From positions 74,965 to 138,964 of the forward strand of contig JAYFPO010000009.1 of NCBI GenBank assembly GCA_034927685.1: DNA of 64,000 nt, written 5' to 3'. Shown piece by piece: positions 11,501 through 19,060 of the stretch. Positions within the stretch are counted from its first letter, which is position 1. Each line of letters begins with the position of its first letter. The notes beneath the pieces are model-generated. The model did no database searches and was not told the DNA's origin. It saw only the letters and a list, made by a program, of their open reading frames with translations. Source of the stretch: RGIG3159 sp034927685. GTDB lineage: Bacteria; Bacillota; Clostridia; Oscillospirales; Oscillospiraceae. Both the position numbers and the translations under genes were made by a program.

Positions 11501-12600
11501 CCGTGGAGCGGGTCTCAGACCTCGGCGACGAGGTTTACCGTCTGATGGAGGCGGGGAAGATCGACTATATCGTCTATACCGGTGCGCTGTTGAACGAAAC
11601 GTTGGACCGCTATATCGCCCTGCACCGCCGTGCGGTGCAGCTCTCCATTCCCTGCTTTACTTCGCTCGACACGGCCAACGCGCTGGCGGATATCATTGCC
11701 AGCCGCTACAGCCAGCAGAATACAGAGCTGGTCGACATTAACCATATGCGGGCCAAGCGCCGCAAGCTCCATTTTTCTAAAATGCAGGGCACCGGCGACG
11801 ACTATATCCTCATCGAGAACTTTGATGGGGCGATCACCTGCCCGGAGTCCCTCTGCGTCAGCTTTTGCAACCGGCACAAGGGCATCGGCGGCTATGGCAT
11901 TGTCCTGGTGGAAAAATCCGCCGTGGCGGACGCAAAAATGCGGATGTTCAACCGCGACGGCAGCGAGGGGAAGATGGGCGGAAGCTGCATCCGCATGGTG
12001 GGAAAATATCTCTATGACAACTCCATTTTGTCCCGGGAAAACATCACGATCGAGACGGTCAGCGGCGTGAGACGGCTGAAGCTCTATACACGCGACGGGA
12101 AGGTCAGCATGGTCAGCGTTGAGATGGGAAAAGCTGATTTCGACGCGAAAAGCCTTCCCTGTACGCTGCCGGAGCAGCAAATCATTGACAGGCCCTACAC
12201 GATCGGCGGCAGGGAGTATCAGATCACCTGCCTTTCCGTGGGCAATCCCCACTGCGTGGTGTTCTGCGAGCAGATCGGAGATCTGGATCTTGAGCGCATC
12301 GGCCCGCTGTTTGAGAACGCGCCCATTTTCCCGGAGCGGACCAACACGGAGTTCGTCCGGGTCGTCAACCGCAATATGCTCAAGGTACGGGTCTACGAAC
12401 GCGGAAACGGCGAGACCCTGGCCTGCGGCACCGGCGCGTGCGCCGCGGTGGCGGCGGCTGTGAAGAACGGCCTCTGTCCCATCGGGGAGGACGTCACCGT
12501 GAAAGTCCGCGGCGGCGATGTGATCGTCAACTACACGGAGGAGGGCGTCCTCCTGACCGGCAACGCGGTCTTGGTCTACGAGGGCGTGACGGAGTACTGA
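8575..12600 (+). CDS. carB: Carbamoyl-phosphate synthase large subunit fused to a DapF-like epimerase domain
   Basis: The frame encodes 1,341 residues. Residues 1-1,057 are a complete CarB: two ATP-grasp halves (IGSGPIVIGQ near the N terminus, LGSGPIRIGQGIEFDY in the second half) and an MGS-like regulatory domain ending in NTELVDINHM. With no stop the frame runs into ~280 residues of diaminopimelate epimerase fold (HFSKMQGTGDDY, GIGGYG, GNPHC, ERGNGETLACGTGACA). The second catalytic cysteine, C1284, is intact. The first is not: the usual MCGN-G-IR reads MGGSCIR (G1135, with a cysteine at 1138), and the substrate-loop Asn is D1075. An internal ATG at 11,746 has no convincing ribosome site, so a true fusion is favoured. 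CarB activity is confident; epimerase activity is doubtful. Confidence 0.93.
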   Translation: MPIDASIKKVMVIGSGPIVIGQAAEFDYAGAQACRVLKEAGVNVVLVNSNPATIMTDKALADEIYLEPLTPETVKRIIEKEKPDSLLAGLGGQTGLTLAMQLNKDGFLQQHGVRLIGTNCEAIDKAEDRELFKRTMVEIGEPTIPSDIAEDLETALRAAKSIGYPVIVRPAFTLGGAGGGVAYDEAELREVAQGGLTASPITQILVEKYIYGWKEIEFETMRDAAGNVIAVCSMENFDPVGVHTGDSIVVAPALTLSDKEFQMLRSASLNIITALGIVGGCNCQFALNPDSFQYSVIEVNPRVSRSSALASKATGYPIAKITTKIALGMTLDEIKNDITGKTCACFEPALDYVVVKLPKWPFDKFVGASRKLGTQMKATGEVMAIAPSFEMALLKAVRGAEISMDTLNAPAPDDAPIRERLHRIDDHRLFTIFEAIKSGVSLDEIHDITKVDLFFLHKLKHLADYEAAIYGGMTDALYRAGKHFGYPDKALMRLSGAASLPGFAFAYKMVDTCAAEFDAETPYFYSTADNDCESRRFRRFGKPVVLVLGSGPIRIGQGIEFDYSSVHCVWTLKKLGYDVVIVNNNPETVSTDYDTADRLYFEPLCEEDVMNIVRVEKPVGVVVAFGGQTAIKLTKFLDGAGVPILGTSAEGIDTAEDRERFDALLEKFAIKRPLGMGVTTMEEALSAAESLGYPVLLRPSYVIGGQNMKIVHSAGEVRVYMERILEQGIDNPVLVDKYMMGTELEVDVISDGEDVLIPGVMEHIERAGVHSGDSIAVYPPYNLNDKMMETLVQSSTKLALALGTKGLVNIQYLIWHNELYVIEVNPRASRTIPYISKVTGVPMVDLASRVMVGEKLRTLGFGIGLYKTPPYVAVKVPVFSFEKLMDANSYLGPEMKSTGEVLGIGKNIREALFKGLTSAGLVVRSQPGSGSHGVFISVDSYDLTEMVGLAKKLDDLRFQIYATEETADAIAQLGASVERVSDLGDEVYRLMEAGKIDYIVYTGALLNETLDRYIALHRRAVQLSIPCFTSLDTANALADIIASRYSQQNTELVDINHMRAKRRKLHFSKMQGTGDDYILIENFDGAITCPESLCVSFCNRHKGIGGYGIVLVEKSAVADAKMRMFNRDGSEGKMGGSCIRMVGKYLYDNSILSRENITIETVSGVRRLKLYTRDGKVSMVSVEMGKADFDAKSLPCTLPEQQIIDRPYTIGGREYQITCLSVGNPHCVVFCEQIGDLDLERIGPLFENAPIFPERTNTEFVRVVNRNMLKVRVYERGNGETLACGTGACAAVAAAVKNGLCPIGEDVTVKVRGGDVIVNYTEEGVLLTGNAVLVYEGVTEY

Positions 12601-12704
12601 TTTTCTTCCAAACTAAAGAATCGCACCTTTGCAAAGCTGTCAAAGGTTTCCCCATCCGTTTACCGCAACAGAAACGGCGGATAGAGACTCCGATGCGGTC
12701 ATCA

Positions 12705-12750
12705 GGCACAAAAAAGGATGGTATCGAAGGATACCATCCTTTTTTGTGCC
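12705..12750. terminator. Bidirectional terminator closing the arg-car operon
   Basis: A perfect 21-bp inverted repeat with a GAAG loop and A/T runs inside both arms: GGATGGTATC pairs with GATACCATCC, flanked by A6 and T6. It lies between the carB stop and the convergent racemase gene, so it can serve both strands. The rest of 12,601-12,870 shows no gene. Confidence 0.9.
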
Positions 12751-12870
12751 ATTTGCTCAAAACAGAGGCAAGCTCCCGACACAAACATACCGCGATCCGG
12801 AAAAAGACTGCGCCGGAACGGAGATTCCGGCCTGGCTCAGTACGGGAGCAGTCCGGTCAAAAGGCATTCT

Positions 12871-13605
12871 TTATTCGGTGCATGAGGGACACGTTTGTGT
12901 TTCGTTCGAACGCTCATTTTTGATGGATAACTGCGCAGCCCGTAAAGCGTGAATTTGAGCTGTATCAAAAACAGGTAAATCAGTATCTTTTTGCTGGATG
13001 AGCAGACCGATTTCTGTGCAGCCGAGAATGATTCCCTGCGCGCCCTGCTTTGCAAGGCGATTGATCATGCCAAGAAGTTTTTCTTTCGATGTTTCCAATA
13101 TCATGCCCAAACATAATTCATGATAAATCACATCATTTACTGTTTTGATGCCCTGTTCATCCGGGATAAGAACCGAAATCCCGGCATTTTCCAGCTTTTC
13201 TTTATAAAAATCCTGTGTCATGGTATACTTAGTTCCCAACAGTGCAACCTTGGTAATTTTGTGACGCTTTAATTCATCCGCCGTTGCTTCTGCGATATGG
13301 AGGATCGGAATCCCAATTCTGCTTTGGATTTGCGGAGCCACTTTGTGCATGGTGTTCGTACAAATCACAATAAAATCCGCTCCGGCCGCCTCGAGATTTT
13401 TAGCTCCCGCAGATAAAATATCTGCACTTTTCTCCCAATTATCATCTGCCTGACACTGCTCAATTTCGGAAAAATCAACACTGTACAGCAAAATCTTTGC
13501 CGAGTGCAATCCACCCAGTTCTTGTTTTACGACTTCATTGATCATTTGATAATAAGTAACTGTGCTTTCCCAGCTCATTCCGCCTAGCAAGCCGATTGTT
13601 TTCAA
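12871..13605 (-). CDS. Aspartate/glutamate racemase family protein
   Basis: PLP-independent amino-acid racemase of the Asp/Glu racemase family, 244 residues. The two catalytic cysteines are C82 in VICTNTMHK and C196 in GIILGCTEIG. The frame extends 40 codons upstream, but a TTG at 13,605 sits 8 bp after GGAGG and gives the family N-terminus KTIGLLGGMSW, so TTG is taken as the start. Substrate (Asp, Glu or another amino acid) cannot be told from these motifs. It is convergent with the arg operon. Confidence 0.88.
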   Translation of the reverse strand: MKTIGLLGGMSWESTVTYYQMINEVVKQELGGLHSAKILLYSVDFSEIEQCQADDNWEKSADILSAGAKNLEAAGADFIVICTNTMHKVAPQIQSRIGIPILHIAEATADELKRHKITKVALLGTKYTMTQDFYKEKLENAGISVLIPDEQGIKTVNDVIYHELCLGMILETSKEKLLGMINRLAKQGAQGIILGCTEIGLLIQQKDTDLPVFDTAQIHALRAAQLSIKNERSNETQTCPSCTE

Positions 13606-13673
13606 GTGTACTGCCTCCCAGATCATTCCGCTTATTTTCTTCATCGTGTCGCGTGAATCCTGAAAAATTGGAT

Positions 13674-13925
13674 TTAGCCGTCTATCCGTTCGCCGTGAAT
13701 GATTACCCGTCCTCCATCGGGACATTTGATGTCAAATGCAGGCGCCCTGCCATCACCATAATCCAAAATTGCCCCGTTTTGTAACGCATAAACCGACGGA
13801 TACGCGCAACTCCACAATTCATGACACAAGGGCGGGCATAAATCTTCTACAATAAAGCAATCGCCTGCTTTATGATAACCACATCGGCAGTTACTCTCCA
13901 CAACCGTCAGTTTCACCTTTGACAT
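13674..13925 (-). CDS. TIGR04076 family small protein
   Basis: An 83-residue cytosolic protein of unknown function. It matches the TIGR04076 pattern as I know it: short, starting with a KVKLTVVESNCRCGYHKAGD strand, then VEDLCPPLCHELWSCAYP and a C-terminal ACPD-like IKCPDGG. Conserved Cys/His residues hint at metal or redox function, but no reaction is established. It lies upstream of and in line with the racemase, 68 bp away, so the two may be co-transcribed. Ribosome site AAAGGAGAAA precedes the ATG. Confidence 0.75.
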   Translation of the reverse strand: MSKVKLTVVESNCRCGYHKAGDCFIVEDLCPPLCHELWSCAYPSVYALQNGAILDYGDGRAPAFDIKCPDGGRVIIHGERIDG

Positions 13926-14002
13926 GGGTTTCTCCTTTACTAAGTCCTGTCATCTGTATCATGTCATGCCTGTATCATTCATAATACCACACTGTTCCGA
14001 AT

Positions 14003-14046
14003 AAAAAAAGACATACTTCCCGCTTGGCGGAAGGTATGCCTTTTTG
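14003..14046. terminator. Hairpin terminator, copy 1
   Basis: A-run, then GACATACTTCC, a short GC arm, GGAAGGTATGCC and T5. Symmetric enough to work on both strands. A near copy lies at 14,655, and the two flank the GNAT gene. Confidence 0.8.
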
Positions 14047-14115
14047 AAATTATGTTGCAAATAAAATTTCTTCACACGGCTCAATTATACAGATAAAATA
14101 AGGAACAAAGGGAAT

Positions 14116-14577
14116 TTATCTGCCCAAAAAATTTTCCTGAGCATCTTCATTAGCCAGTCGTTTGGAAAATTTGAAATGAAAGTTGTGCATACCTTCTCTT
14201 ACATAAAAACGATGCGTATCTTTGCGCAATTGGTTGCAGGCCACTTCGATTTGTGAGCAGCCATTATCAGATGCAATTCGGCAGCTTTGGGTCAGCATTT
14301 CTTTTCCGGCACCCATATTTCTGCATGTAGTAGCAATTACAAACTCAAGAATTTCAGCTATCCGTTCTGTATGATGCAGTTGTTCTTCAAAACGCATGTT
14401 TAAGGTACCAATCACCATACCATCCTGCTCACAGACAAGACAATAATAGTTACAGTCACTTATCTGATAATGATAGATATCGTCAAAACGGTCATATGGT
14501 AGTTTCTTGTTTTCCATGTCGCAAATTAAAGAATAGATGGCTTTGCAATCCGCTAAAGTACTTTTTCTACACTTCAT
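14116..14577 (-). CDS. GNAT family N-acetyltransferase
   Basis: A 153-residue acetyl-CoA-dependent acetyltransferase. The acetyl-CoA pyrophosphate loop is RNMGAGKEML, preceded by the beta-strand ILEFVIATTC; the C-terminal FYVREGMHNFHFKFSK is the usual last strand. Substrate unknown (small molecule or protein N-terminus). It stands alone between two nearly identical terminator hairpins, just outside the prophage boundary. Its base composition is lower in GC than the arg operon. Confidence 0.85.
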   Translation of the reverse strand: MKCRKSTLADCKAIYSLICDMENKKLPYDRFDDIYHYQISDCNYYCLVCEQDGMVIGTLNMRFEEQLHHTERIAEILEFVIATTCRNMGAGKEMLTQSCRIASDNGCSQIEVACNQLRKDTHRFYVREGMHNFHFKFSKRLANEDAQENFLGR

Positions 14578-14654
14578 ATAATAACCTCTTTTGTTTTCCG
14601 CTGGCCTGAGTGATGTAATTACTTTTCAATCCATCATACCACATTATAGTCATA

Positions 14655-14697
14655 TAAAAAAGACATACTTCCCACGTGGTGGAAGGTATGCCTTTTT
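14655..14697. terminator. Hairpin terminator, copy 2, next to the att site
   Basis: Same sequence as the hairpin at 14,003 except for the loop-proximal bases (CACGTGGTG in place of CGCTTGGCG), where changes keep pairing. It abuts the displaced tRNA-Arg 3' end and may have been that tRNA's terminator before integration. Confidence 0.8.
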
Positions 14698-14747
14698 GGT
14701 ACGCCGGAAGGGACTCGAACCCCCAACCCGCAGAACCGGAATCTGAT
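14698..14747 (-). repeat. Attachment site, displaced tRNA-Arg 3' end
   Basis: Fifty bases matching the 3' half of tRNA-Arg(CCG) at 21,281-21,330 with two substitutions. Past base 14,747 the match ends, so this copy is not a whole tRNA. Confidence 0.92.
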
Positions 14748-14800
14748 CTGCGAAGCTGAAAAACCATTGAAAACACTATATTTTTTCTGCGTCGCATGAA

Positions 14801-14823
14801 AAAGTATCCCCAAAAGTATCCCC
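14801..14823. promoter_or_regulatory. Putative integrase arm-type sites, left
   Basis: Two direct repeats of AAAGTATCCCC 12 bp apart, directly between the att core and the integrase stop. The same motif occurs four times near the right att, the arrangement expected of arm-type binding sites for a lambda-like tyrosine recombinase. Confidence 0.6.
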
Positions 14824-14838
14824 GGATTTCACAGGCTT

Positions 14839-16011
14839 TCATCTGTACGCGCGCTTAATGTCGCCGATCAAATCGGCAGGACGGTTTTCCATTAGGTTCG
14901 TATCGATGCGCAGCGTCATCTGGGGGTCGGCGTGACCGGCCAGATACTGCACCTTTTTGATGCTGACGCCGGACAGTATCAGGTGGGAGATATCGGTGTG
15001 CCGCAGCAAATGCGGAGTTGCGTCAAAATCTATGGTGATAAAGGCATGATGCCGCGGGATCTTATCTCCAAGCTTTTTCTCTGTCTCAACGTATTTCCCG
15101 GTTTCTTTATCTTTGTACCGACGCACACCAACTGACCGCGCGTCAACTACTGCCCATAGGTTTTTAAACTGGGTCTGTGTTTTTGGCCCACCAGCAGTAT
15201 TATGCATTACGAAGTCTGAGCGGCTGCCAGCCTTTTCGGCTTTCAAAAATTCCACCAATACCGGCGGGATCGGAATGTCCCGGTAGGCGGCTTTGCTCTT
15301 TAGATCATCGGTAATCTGCGGCTGATTGCGTTCCCAGTACAATGCCCGCTTAACTTTAATATACGGCGATTTTCCGGACAGATGCACACAGTCCCATTTT
15401 AGACCAAGAATTTCCTCCCGGCGTAGTCCTGCATATAGACCGATCATGACGAATGGCTCTGCAACGGTACCACGCACTGCGTCGATCAGTATCTGCTGCT
15501 GTTTGGATGTGAGCGCGTCTTTTTCTTCTGCTTTGACACCGCCTCGCTTTAGCTTTCTGGCTGGATTTTTACTGATGATGTCCACGTCTGCCGCAGACTC
15601 AAGGACGGACTTCATGAGCCATACCGCTTTTCCGTAGACACTCTCTGATTTCGCTGTCAGTCGTGCCAACACAGCTTTGCAGTCGTCCTGCGTGATGTCC
15701 TGCAGTCGCATGCGGCCCAAAACGGGCGTGATATGGCTTTCAATGATATACATATAATCAGATCGCGTCCTTGGATTAATGGATCCAAAATTTAACTCCG
15801 CATAGCGTTCCGCATACTGATTCCAGGTCGGATTTTCGCGGCTATAGGCGGCGGCTTCGATCTGCTGTTCTGCGTCCTTGATTTTTGCGGTCAGCGCATC
15901 CGGTGTCTTTTCGTACAGCGTGATGTACTTTCCGTCGAAGTCTTTGATCTTCTTTTTGTACATTTTCTTTTCCGGGATGTAGGTATATACTGGCTTTTTT
16001 GCCCTGGCCAT
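14839..16011 (-). CDS. int: Phage tyrosine recombinase (integrase), catalytic Tyr replaced by Asp
   Basis: A 390-residue integrase: AP2-like arm-binding N-terminus (YIPEKKMYKKKIKDFDGKY), SAM-like core-binding domain about 60-150, catalytic domain about 165-380. Visible catalytic residues are R197 (AGLRREE), H334 and R337 (TPHLLRHT) and H360 (LAGHAD). The nucleophile position, usually LRIYTH, reads LRIDTN, with D370 encoded by GAT. The rest of the frame is intact. By family knowledge such an enzyme cannot cleave DNA, so the prophage is probably locked in place. ATG at 16,011 follows AAGGAGG. Confidence 0.92.
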   Translation of the reverse strand: MARAKKPVYTYIPEKKMYKKKIKDFDGKYITLYEKTPDALTAKIKDAEQQIEAAAYSRENPTWNQYAERYAELNFGSINPRTRSDYMYIIESHITPVLGRMRLQDITQDDCKAVLARLTAKSESVYGKAVWLMKSVLESAADVDIISKNPARKLKRGGVKAEEKDALTSKQQQILIDAVRGTVAEPFVMIGLYAGLRREEILGLKWDCVHLSGKSPYIKVKRALYWERNQPQITDDLKSKAAYRDIPIPPVLVEFLKAEKAGSRSDFVMHNTAGGPKTQTQFKNLWAVVDARSVGVRRYKDKETGKYVETEKKLGDKIPRHHAFITIDFDATPHLLRHTDISHLILSGVSIKKVQYLAGHADPQMTLRIDTNLMENRPADLIGDIKRAYR

Positions 16012-16097
16012 GCAAAATCCTCCTTGCGGAGCGCCCGGCCCTGTGGTATCATAACTGGGTAGACTACTCCTGTTTGACGCTGGGTTTTTCTACACTC

Positions 16098-16134
16098 GCC
16101 CGCCTCTGGATGCACCCGGAGGCGGGCATTTTTT
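16098..16134 (+). terminator. Terminator-like hairpin upstream of integrase
   Basis: GCCCGCCTC and GAGGCGGGC around a 12-nt loop, followed by ATTTTTT on the + strand. It lies between the integrase start and the membrane-protein gene. Confidence 0.6.
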
Positions 16135-16251
16135 GTGCCTTGACAACTTGCGACGACAGGAATAATCTTTAGACAGGTAAGGTTCCGGCGTCGCTGCGAA
16201 ATCTGCCTGCCGTCCCAGTGGTAAAATGTTGGGGCGGCGCTTTTTTATTTG

Positions 16252-16608
16252 TTACGCTTTTTCTTTCTTCGGCATTTTGACACTTCCAATGATAAACACC
16301 ACAGCAAAGATAAAGCAGAGAATCGACCAAACCATCAGGTCGCTGTATGAGCCATAATTGCAAATCCCGAGAATGCCAGCCACAGCATAAAACACACCAG
16401 TGGTGATTCCGCCGCCTTTGCTCTTTCTTGTTGCAATGCCAACAATTCCGGCGATCAGCATAAGGATAGCAACCATCAGGCCGGCGCTTCCACTCGCTTC
16501 TCCATTTTCAGCAAGCGCATTACCAACTCCAGCTGCGCAGGACTGAAACAGAACGAACATGCTAAGAACAATGCTTACGATTCCAATGACAAGTTTCGCT
16601 GTTTTCAT
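16252..16608 (-). CDS. Small four-helix membrane protein
   Basis: 118 residues with about four hydrophobic segments (near 5-25, 42-60, 68-85 and 90-108) and a lysine-rich C terminus KMPKKEKA. The pattern with GEASGSAGLM and RKSKGGGITTGVFYAV is one I recognise from many Firmicutes, often beside phage or mobile genes, but no function is established. A lysogenic-conversion or superinfection-exclusion role is only a guess. RBS AGAGGA precedes the ATG. Confidence 0.7.
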   Translation of the reverse strand: MKTAKLVIGIVSIVLSMFVLFQSCAAGVGNALAENGEASGSAGLMVAILMLIAGIVGIATRKSKGGGITTGVFYAVAGILGICNYGSYSDLMVWSILCFIFAVVFIIGSVKMPKKEKA

Positions 16609-16657
16609 AATCGGATCCTCTTTCTCTCTTTGTATTTTTATCCGCCGAAGCGGGGCG

Positions 16658-16885
16658 CTACAAATACATGTCTACGGCCAGATTTCCGTTTGTGTACAGG
16701 CAGACGGCTTTTTTTACCAAAGTCTCCGTGACGTTGAAATAGTCTGCCAGTTCCCATGTCTCTCGGTATCCCATGCTGACGGCGTCTAGGATTTTATCCT
16801 CCGGGAGCATATATAAAATCTCCCATCTGTCGGCAGCGTTCTCGTGTTTTTTTATAATATCGAAAGGAATGGATGCATCATAGAA
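16658..16885 (-). pseudogene. C-terminal fragment of ImmA/IrrE-like metallopeptidase
   Basis: Reading the reverse strand back from the TAG at 16,658 gives KKHENAADRWEILYMLPEDK, then SMGYRETWELADYFNVTE and YTNGNLAVDMYL. This matches the C-terminal part of phage ImmA/IrrE (DUF955) proteases that cleave the phage repressor. The zinc motif HExxH lies upstream in intact genes and is absent. The frame runs into the start of the portal fragment at about 16,885, so a deletion removed its 5' half together with the repressor and early genes. Confidence 0.7.
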
Positions 16886-17614
16886 AATTATTCGTCCCTA
16901 CCGATCGTGCCACTGTGGGGATCGTCCCTGCAGCAGTCGACGCTTGCCGGCATGAGATCCAGCATTGACAGCTACGACCTGATCCGCTCCGGCTTTGCCA
17001 ACGATCTCACCGACTGCGCGCAGATTTACTGGATACTGGACAACGTCGGCGGCATGACAGATGAGGACCTCGCAAAATTTAGGGAGCGCCTGCTGATGCG
17101 TCATATCGCGGCGGTGGACGCGGACGCCGGGGTCAAGGTGACGCCGTACACGCAGGAGATTCCCTTTGCGGCGCGGGCAGAGTATCTTGACCGAATCCGA
17201 GCCGGAATATATGAGGACTTCGGAGGGCTGGATGTACACACAATCGCGGCGGGGGCCACGAATGACCATATTGACGCGGCGTATCAGCCGTTGGACGAAA
17301 ACGCCGACGACTACGAGTATCAGATCATTGAGTGCGTGCAGCAGATACTGGCGCTGCAGGGGATTACCGGTGAAGACGCCACGCCGGTCTTTAAACGCAA
17401 CCGCATTTCCAACGTCAAGGAGCAGGTGGAGGTTGTTATGCTGGAGGCACCATATCTGGACAACGAAACTATTTTGAACAAGCTGCCGAATATCACGTCA
17501 GATGAAGTCAAAAAGATTCTGGCAGAGAAAGATGCGGAGGACTTGGACCGCTTTAAAGGGAGCAAAGCATTGGAAGACGAGCCGCCAGAAGGTAATGCAG
17601 CCGCGGGGGTGTAA
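16883..17614 (+). pseudogene. Phage portal protein, C-terminal fragment (SPP1 gp6-like)
   Basis: From ENYSSLPIVPLWG onward the frame matches the C-terminal half of SPP1-type portal proteins: DLIRSGFANDLTDCAQIYW, NVGGMTDEDL, EDFGGLDVHTIAAGATNDH, VFKRNRISNVKEQVE. About 240 residues remain of a usual ~450-500. No start codon with a ribosome site is visible; the open frame begins in sequence belonging to the ImmA fragment on the other strand. The stop lies 3 bp before the MuF gene, the normal portal-MuF order. Confidence 0.85.
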
Positions 17615-17617
17615 TCA

Positions 17618-19060
17618 ATGCCAGATCATGGCCACGAGCTCACCGAGAAGCGTCTTATAGAGCTGGAAAAGAAAATTTCCGCCGAGTACGCCAAGGCATA
17701 CAAGGATCTAGGCGAAAAAACCAAGAATTACTTTGAGTCTTTTATCAAACGTGACGCTGACCAAAAGGCGCTGCTGGATGCAGAACAGATCACGGAAGAC
17801 CAGTATACGCAATGGAGGCTTGCTCAGATCGGGCGCGGTGAGCGGTTTGAGACAATGCGCGATCAGGTTGCCGAGCGTATGACACGGGCCAATGAGGTGG
17901 CGATCAGCTATGTGAATGACGCGACACCGGGTATATACAGCCTGAATCGGAATTACGCAGCGTATACGATCGAACAGGTTTCCGGCGATGTCGGCTTCAC
18001 GCTGATGGACGAGGCCACCGCAAGGCGCCTTATAATAGAGTCGCCCGACCTAATGCCAAACTATCCTGAGGAGAAAGCAGTAAAGCGCGGGATCGACCTG
18101 ACATACGGGAAAAAACAGATCACTGCACAGGTCACAAGCAGCATTTTGCAAGGAGAGAGCGTCGGGAAGGTCTCTGATCGTCTGCAGGAATATATCACAG
18201 ACATGAACCGAACTTCGGCAATACGTGCGGCCCGCACGGCAGCTACCGGCGCGCAGAATGCTGGGCGGCTCGACAGTTACATAGCCGCCGAAAAAATGGG
18301 CATCAAGATAAAAAAGAAGTGGCTGGCAACGCTTGATGGAAGGACGCGGCACTCTCATGCAGCGCTGGACGGCACCAGCGTGGATAATGATAAAAACTTC
18401 CCGAACCGTTGTAAATACCCTGGAGACCCTGGCGGGCCCGCGGAGGAAATCTATAATTGCCGCTGCACAATGATTGCGGATGTTGGCGTGGCAGAAGCTG
18501 GCGAATCTTTGCGGCGGGACCGATACGGATTAACGCCAGACCGGACATATGCACAGTGGGAGACCTCAAAACGCGGCGAAGGGTACTTGCAAACAGCAAT
18601 ACCGCATGCTCAAAGAGTGCGTGAGACCGAGGAACAATACGAGAGTTTGCAGCAATCAGGGCTTTTAAGACTGCCCAGTATTGACACTTTCGCAGAGCAG
18701 CGATATACTAATGCTCCTGTGTACGAAAGGCTCGTGGCACGATATGAAACCCTCACTGGCGCGCGCAAATGGAGTGCGATAGAGTTTAACCCAGAGACGT
18801 TGGCGGATCATGCGGAAAGGCACAAGCAAGGTATGGGTCTTTTAAGTGCGCGGGAATATGAGGACGCCGCGATTGACTTTGTAAACTCTGACATCGAAAA
18901 GGAAACGTTCGTAGCCTCCGAGGACGGGAAGCGTCGCTTTTATGAGGAAAGCACAAACACATTTGCGTCTGTATATCCAGATGGGACCGTTTCGACTTTC
19001 TTCAAACCACGGCAAGGCCGAAAATACTGGAAAGGGCAGGTGAAAAAATATGGTAAATAA
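17618..19060 (+). CDS. Phage MuF-type head morphogenesis protein with toxin-like C-terminal domain
   Basis: 480 residues. About 1-290 is a phage minor head protein of the SPP1 gp7/Mu gpF type, ending in the MuF core (KKWLATLDGRTRHSHAALDG, then EIYNCRCTM). After a linker, residues ~350-480 form a separate domain with H398 and H402 in ADHAERHKQ and the strand series RFYEESTNTFASVYPDG, VSTFFKPRQGRKYWKG. This looks like the BECR-type RNase toxins found fused to MuF proteins, a family described as polymorphic toxins; assignment is by pattern only. Its stop overlaps a CPCC gene by 11 bp, a likely immunity partner. It is fully open although genes around it are broken. Confidence 0.82.
   Translation: MPDHGHELTEKRLIELEKKISAEYAKAYKDLGEKTKNYFESFIKRDADQKALLDAEQITEDQYTQWRLAQIGRGERFETMRDQVAERMTRANEVAISYVNDATPGIYSLNRNYAAYTIEQVSGDVGFTLMDEATARRLIIESPDLMPNYPEEKAVKRGIDLTYGKKQITAQVTSSILQGESVGKVSDRLQEYITDMNRTSAIRAARTAATGAQNAGRLDSYIAAEKMGIKIKKKWLATLDGRTRHSHAALDGTSVDNDKNFPNRCKYPGDPGGPAEEIYNCRCTMIADVGVAEAGESLRRDRYGLTPDRTYAQWETSKRGEGYLQTAIPHAQRVRETEEQYESLQQSGLLRLPSIDTFAEQRYTNAPVYERLVARYETLTGARKWSAIEFNPETLADHAERHKQGMGLLSAREYEDAAIDFVNSDIEKETFVASEDGKRRFYEESTNTFASVYPDGTVSTFFKPRQGRKYWKGQVKKYGK

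Noticed and set aside
11746..12600. Separate dapF gene starting at the internal ATG
   Set aside because: No ribosome site upstream, no stop between the domains, and the ATG lies within the conserved CarB tail. Kept as a fusion, though internal initiation cannot be excluded.
14567..14842. 91-codon reverse frame between the GNAT gene and the integrase
   Set aside because: It reads through the terminator, the att repeat and the arm sites; the translation resembles no protein.
16169..16363. 64-codon reverse frame near the membrane-protein gene
   Set aside because: Overlaps the 3' end of the membrane-protein gene in another frame and has no ribosome site.
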